64,000 nt of DNA from Polychytrium aggregatum (taxonomy: Eukaryota; Chytridiomycota; Chytridiomycetes; Polychytriales): assembly GCF_025602895.1 (NCBI RefSeq), contig NW_026516208.1, forward strand, positions 992,001-1,056,000, written 5' to 3'. The translations under genes were made by a program, and so were the position numbers. The notes beneath the pieces are model-generated. The model searched no databases and had not been told where the DNA came from. It saw nothing but the letters and a program-made list of their open reading frames with translations. Below, piece after piece: positions 62,701-64,000 of the stretch. Within the stretch, counting starts at the first letter, position 1. Each line of letters opens with the position of its first letter.

Positions 62701-64000
62701 TTGATCATCTTATCCCACGACCCCGATATGATTGTGCTGCTATCGGGAGACACAGCAACAGAGCAGATGTTCCAGGTATGAGCCTCGAGCTTGTGCCGAA
62801 CCGCCCCAGAGGAGGCGTCCCAGATCATGATGGTCATGTCGGTCGAGCCGGAGACGATGGCGGCGCCGTCGGGCGAGACAGCGACGGAGCTGACGCTCTG
62901 GGTGTGCCCCTTGAGTTTCTTTATGACTCGGTCGGTCGCAACCTCCCAGATCCGCACCGTTTTGTCGTCGGATCCAGATACGATCCTAGTACCGTCGGGA
63001 GAAAAGACAGCGGCGAGAACGGCACTCTCGTGGCCAATGAGGACCTTCATCGACTCCCCCGAGGCCGTATTCCATACCTTGATGGTTTTGTCACTCGAGC
63101 CCGACAGGATCAAGCGACCGTCATGCGAGCACGCAACCGAGCAAATTGCGTCAGTGTGACCCTCGAGCGTCAGCTTCATCTGACCCGTAATGGCATCCCA
63201 TATCTTGATGGTGTTGTCGCTCGACCCCGACACAGCCGTCCTGTTGTCGGGCAAGATCGCGACGCTGTTGATGACACCCGAGTGGCCGGTGAGGGTCTGC
63301 TTCAGCTGCCCGGTGATCGCGTCCCAGACCATGACCGATTCGTCGCTCGAGCCCGAGAGAATGATTCTGCCGTTGGACGAGATGGCAATCGAGTTGACGA
63401 CCTTTGTATGTGCGTTCATTTCCATGATGCGAGGATTCCAGTTGGGCGAGGGGCCGGAAGTCACCAGGAATGGAATGCTGCCCTCGAGCTGCGAGGCATA
63501 TGTCTGATAGATTGCCGTTTCCTTCGGTGTGAATGCATACCCCGAGTTGTACACCTGGGGAGCACTCTTGATGATCGGATCGGCAAACTCGCGGATGAAT
63601 CGATACGTGTCTGACACCAAGGCCTTGGTTGTTTCATCGACGAGGGCAGGCGGTGCCTTGGCGATCACTCCGCGTAGAGTGGCCAGCTGCTCGACGATCG
63701 GCTTGATGACCCGCACTAGAGATCCACACTCGAGCCAGAAGAATACGTGGCTCGACATGAACCGAGTCAGCAGGGCGGGCTTTGCGTTGGCGTTGATGGG
63801 GCTGCTGTCGCTAGCAGTTCGGTGGGTGCCGGCAACAGGGCCGCTGAAGCCAGGTCCAATGAGTCTGCGCGACTGGTACTGGGTCCACACCTGCCGAAGG
63901 GGACTCGACGTCTTGGCTGCCTCCTCCAGACACCATGTAAAGTGCGTGGCCCAGTGGGCGACGCTGTATCGGAGCGAGGGTGTGATCTTGGCGGCAACTT
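59728..64000 (-). CDS. STAND/NLR-like protein: WD40 repeats spliced to Sel1 repeats (5' end missing)
   Basis: The 5' part lies beyond the right edge. Exon 64000-61809 is open to the edge. It begins with a linker (YSVAHWATHFTWCLEEAAKT; SSHVFFWLECGSLVRVIKPI; KSAPQVYNSGYAFTPKETAI) typical of the stretch between NACHT and WD40 in fungal HET-E/NLR proteins. Eleven WD40 repeats follow, most ending in IWD or VWD. At 61808 a GTGAGT donor and at 61600 a CAG acceptor join it in phase to exon 61599-59728. That exon carries a long array of Sel1-like repeats, about a dozen or more (AQYQLALCFEDGVGVSQNAA; GQYYLARCFEFGIGTNRSIH). The second exon has no ATG near its start, which supports the join. A NACHT ATPase upstream is expected but not seen. 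Confidence 0.75.

Overview
The window is nuclear DNA of an early-diverging, flagellated (zoosporic) fungus, most likely a chytrid. It is GC-rich and gene-dense. Most genes are cut by short GT-AG introns, and the products are fungal or opisthokont. The pointers to a zoosporic fungus are a CatSper-like flagellar calcium channel, a Crinkler-type N-terminal domain, FTP-domain and chitin-module-like secreted proteins, and fungal transcription-factor families. Gene models below were built by hand from reading frame, intron phase and splice sites. No homology search was run, so family names rest on recognised motifs.

Layout. 1-7.2 kb (minus): a secreted FTP-domain protein cut by the left edge, a secreted Kre9-like/Cys-rich protein in a minisatellite-rich stretch, and a coiled-coil protein. 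7.6-11.3 kb (minus): a PQ-loop vacuolar transporter and 4-hydroxyphenylpyruvate dioxygenase. 12.3-18.1 kb: AP-2 sigma (minus) diverging from the TFIIA large subunit (plus), which converges on a Dpb4/POLE3 histone-fold subunit (minus). 18.5-23.8 kb: a CatSper-like channel (minus) diverging from an unrecognised 464-residue protein (plus). 24.4-31.5 kb (plus): a fungal-specific transcription-factor-domain protein without a visible zinc cluster, then an EDEM-type GH47 ER mannosidase. 32.7-39.2 kb: a three-part Crinkler-header/inactive-protease/GCR1_C protein (minus) diverging from methylmalonate-semialdehyde dehydrogenase (plus).

39.7-49.2 kb holds two convergent paralogues of a one-module adenylation-thiolation-reductase enzyme. 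Their middle 2.1 kb, introns included, is almost identical and forms a long inverted repeat, while both ends have diverged; this is the picture expected of gene conversion. 50.4-55.9 kb is an apparently full-length two-ORF non-LTR retrotransposon. It is bounded by a 16-bp direct repeat that is the first 16 bases of an intact tRNA-Gly(GCC) gene, so the insertion left the tRNA gene whole.

57.2-64 kb (minus): an intronless bZIP factor of Gcn4 type with a minisatellite upstream, then the 3' part of a STAND/NLR-like protein in which eleven WD40 repeats are joined by splicing to a long Sel1-repeat array. The most unusual items are the tRNA-embedded LINE, the homogenised inverted reductase pair, the WD40-Sel1 receptor-like protein, and the Crinkler-header/pseudoprotease/GCR1_C protein.
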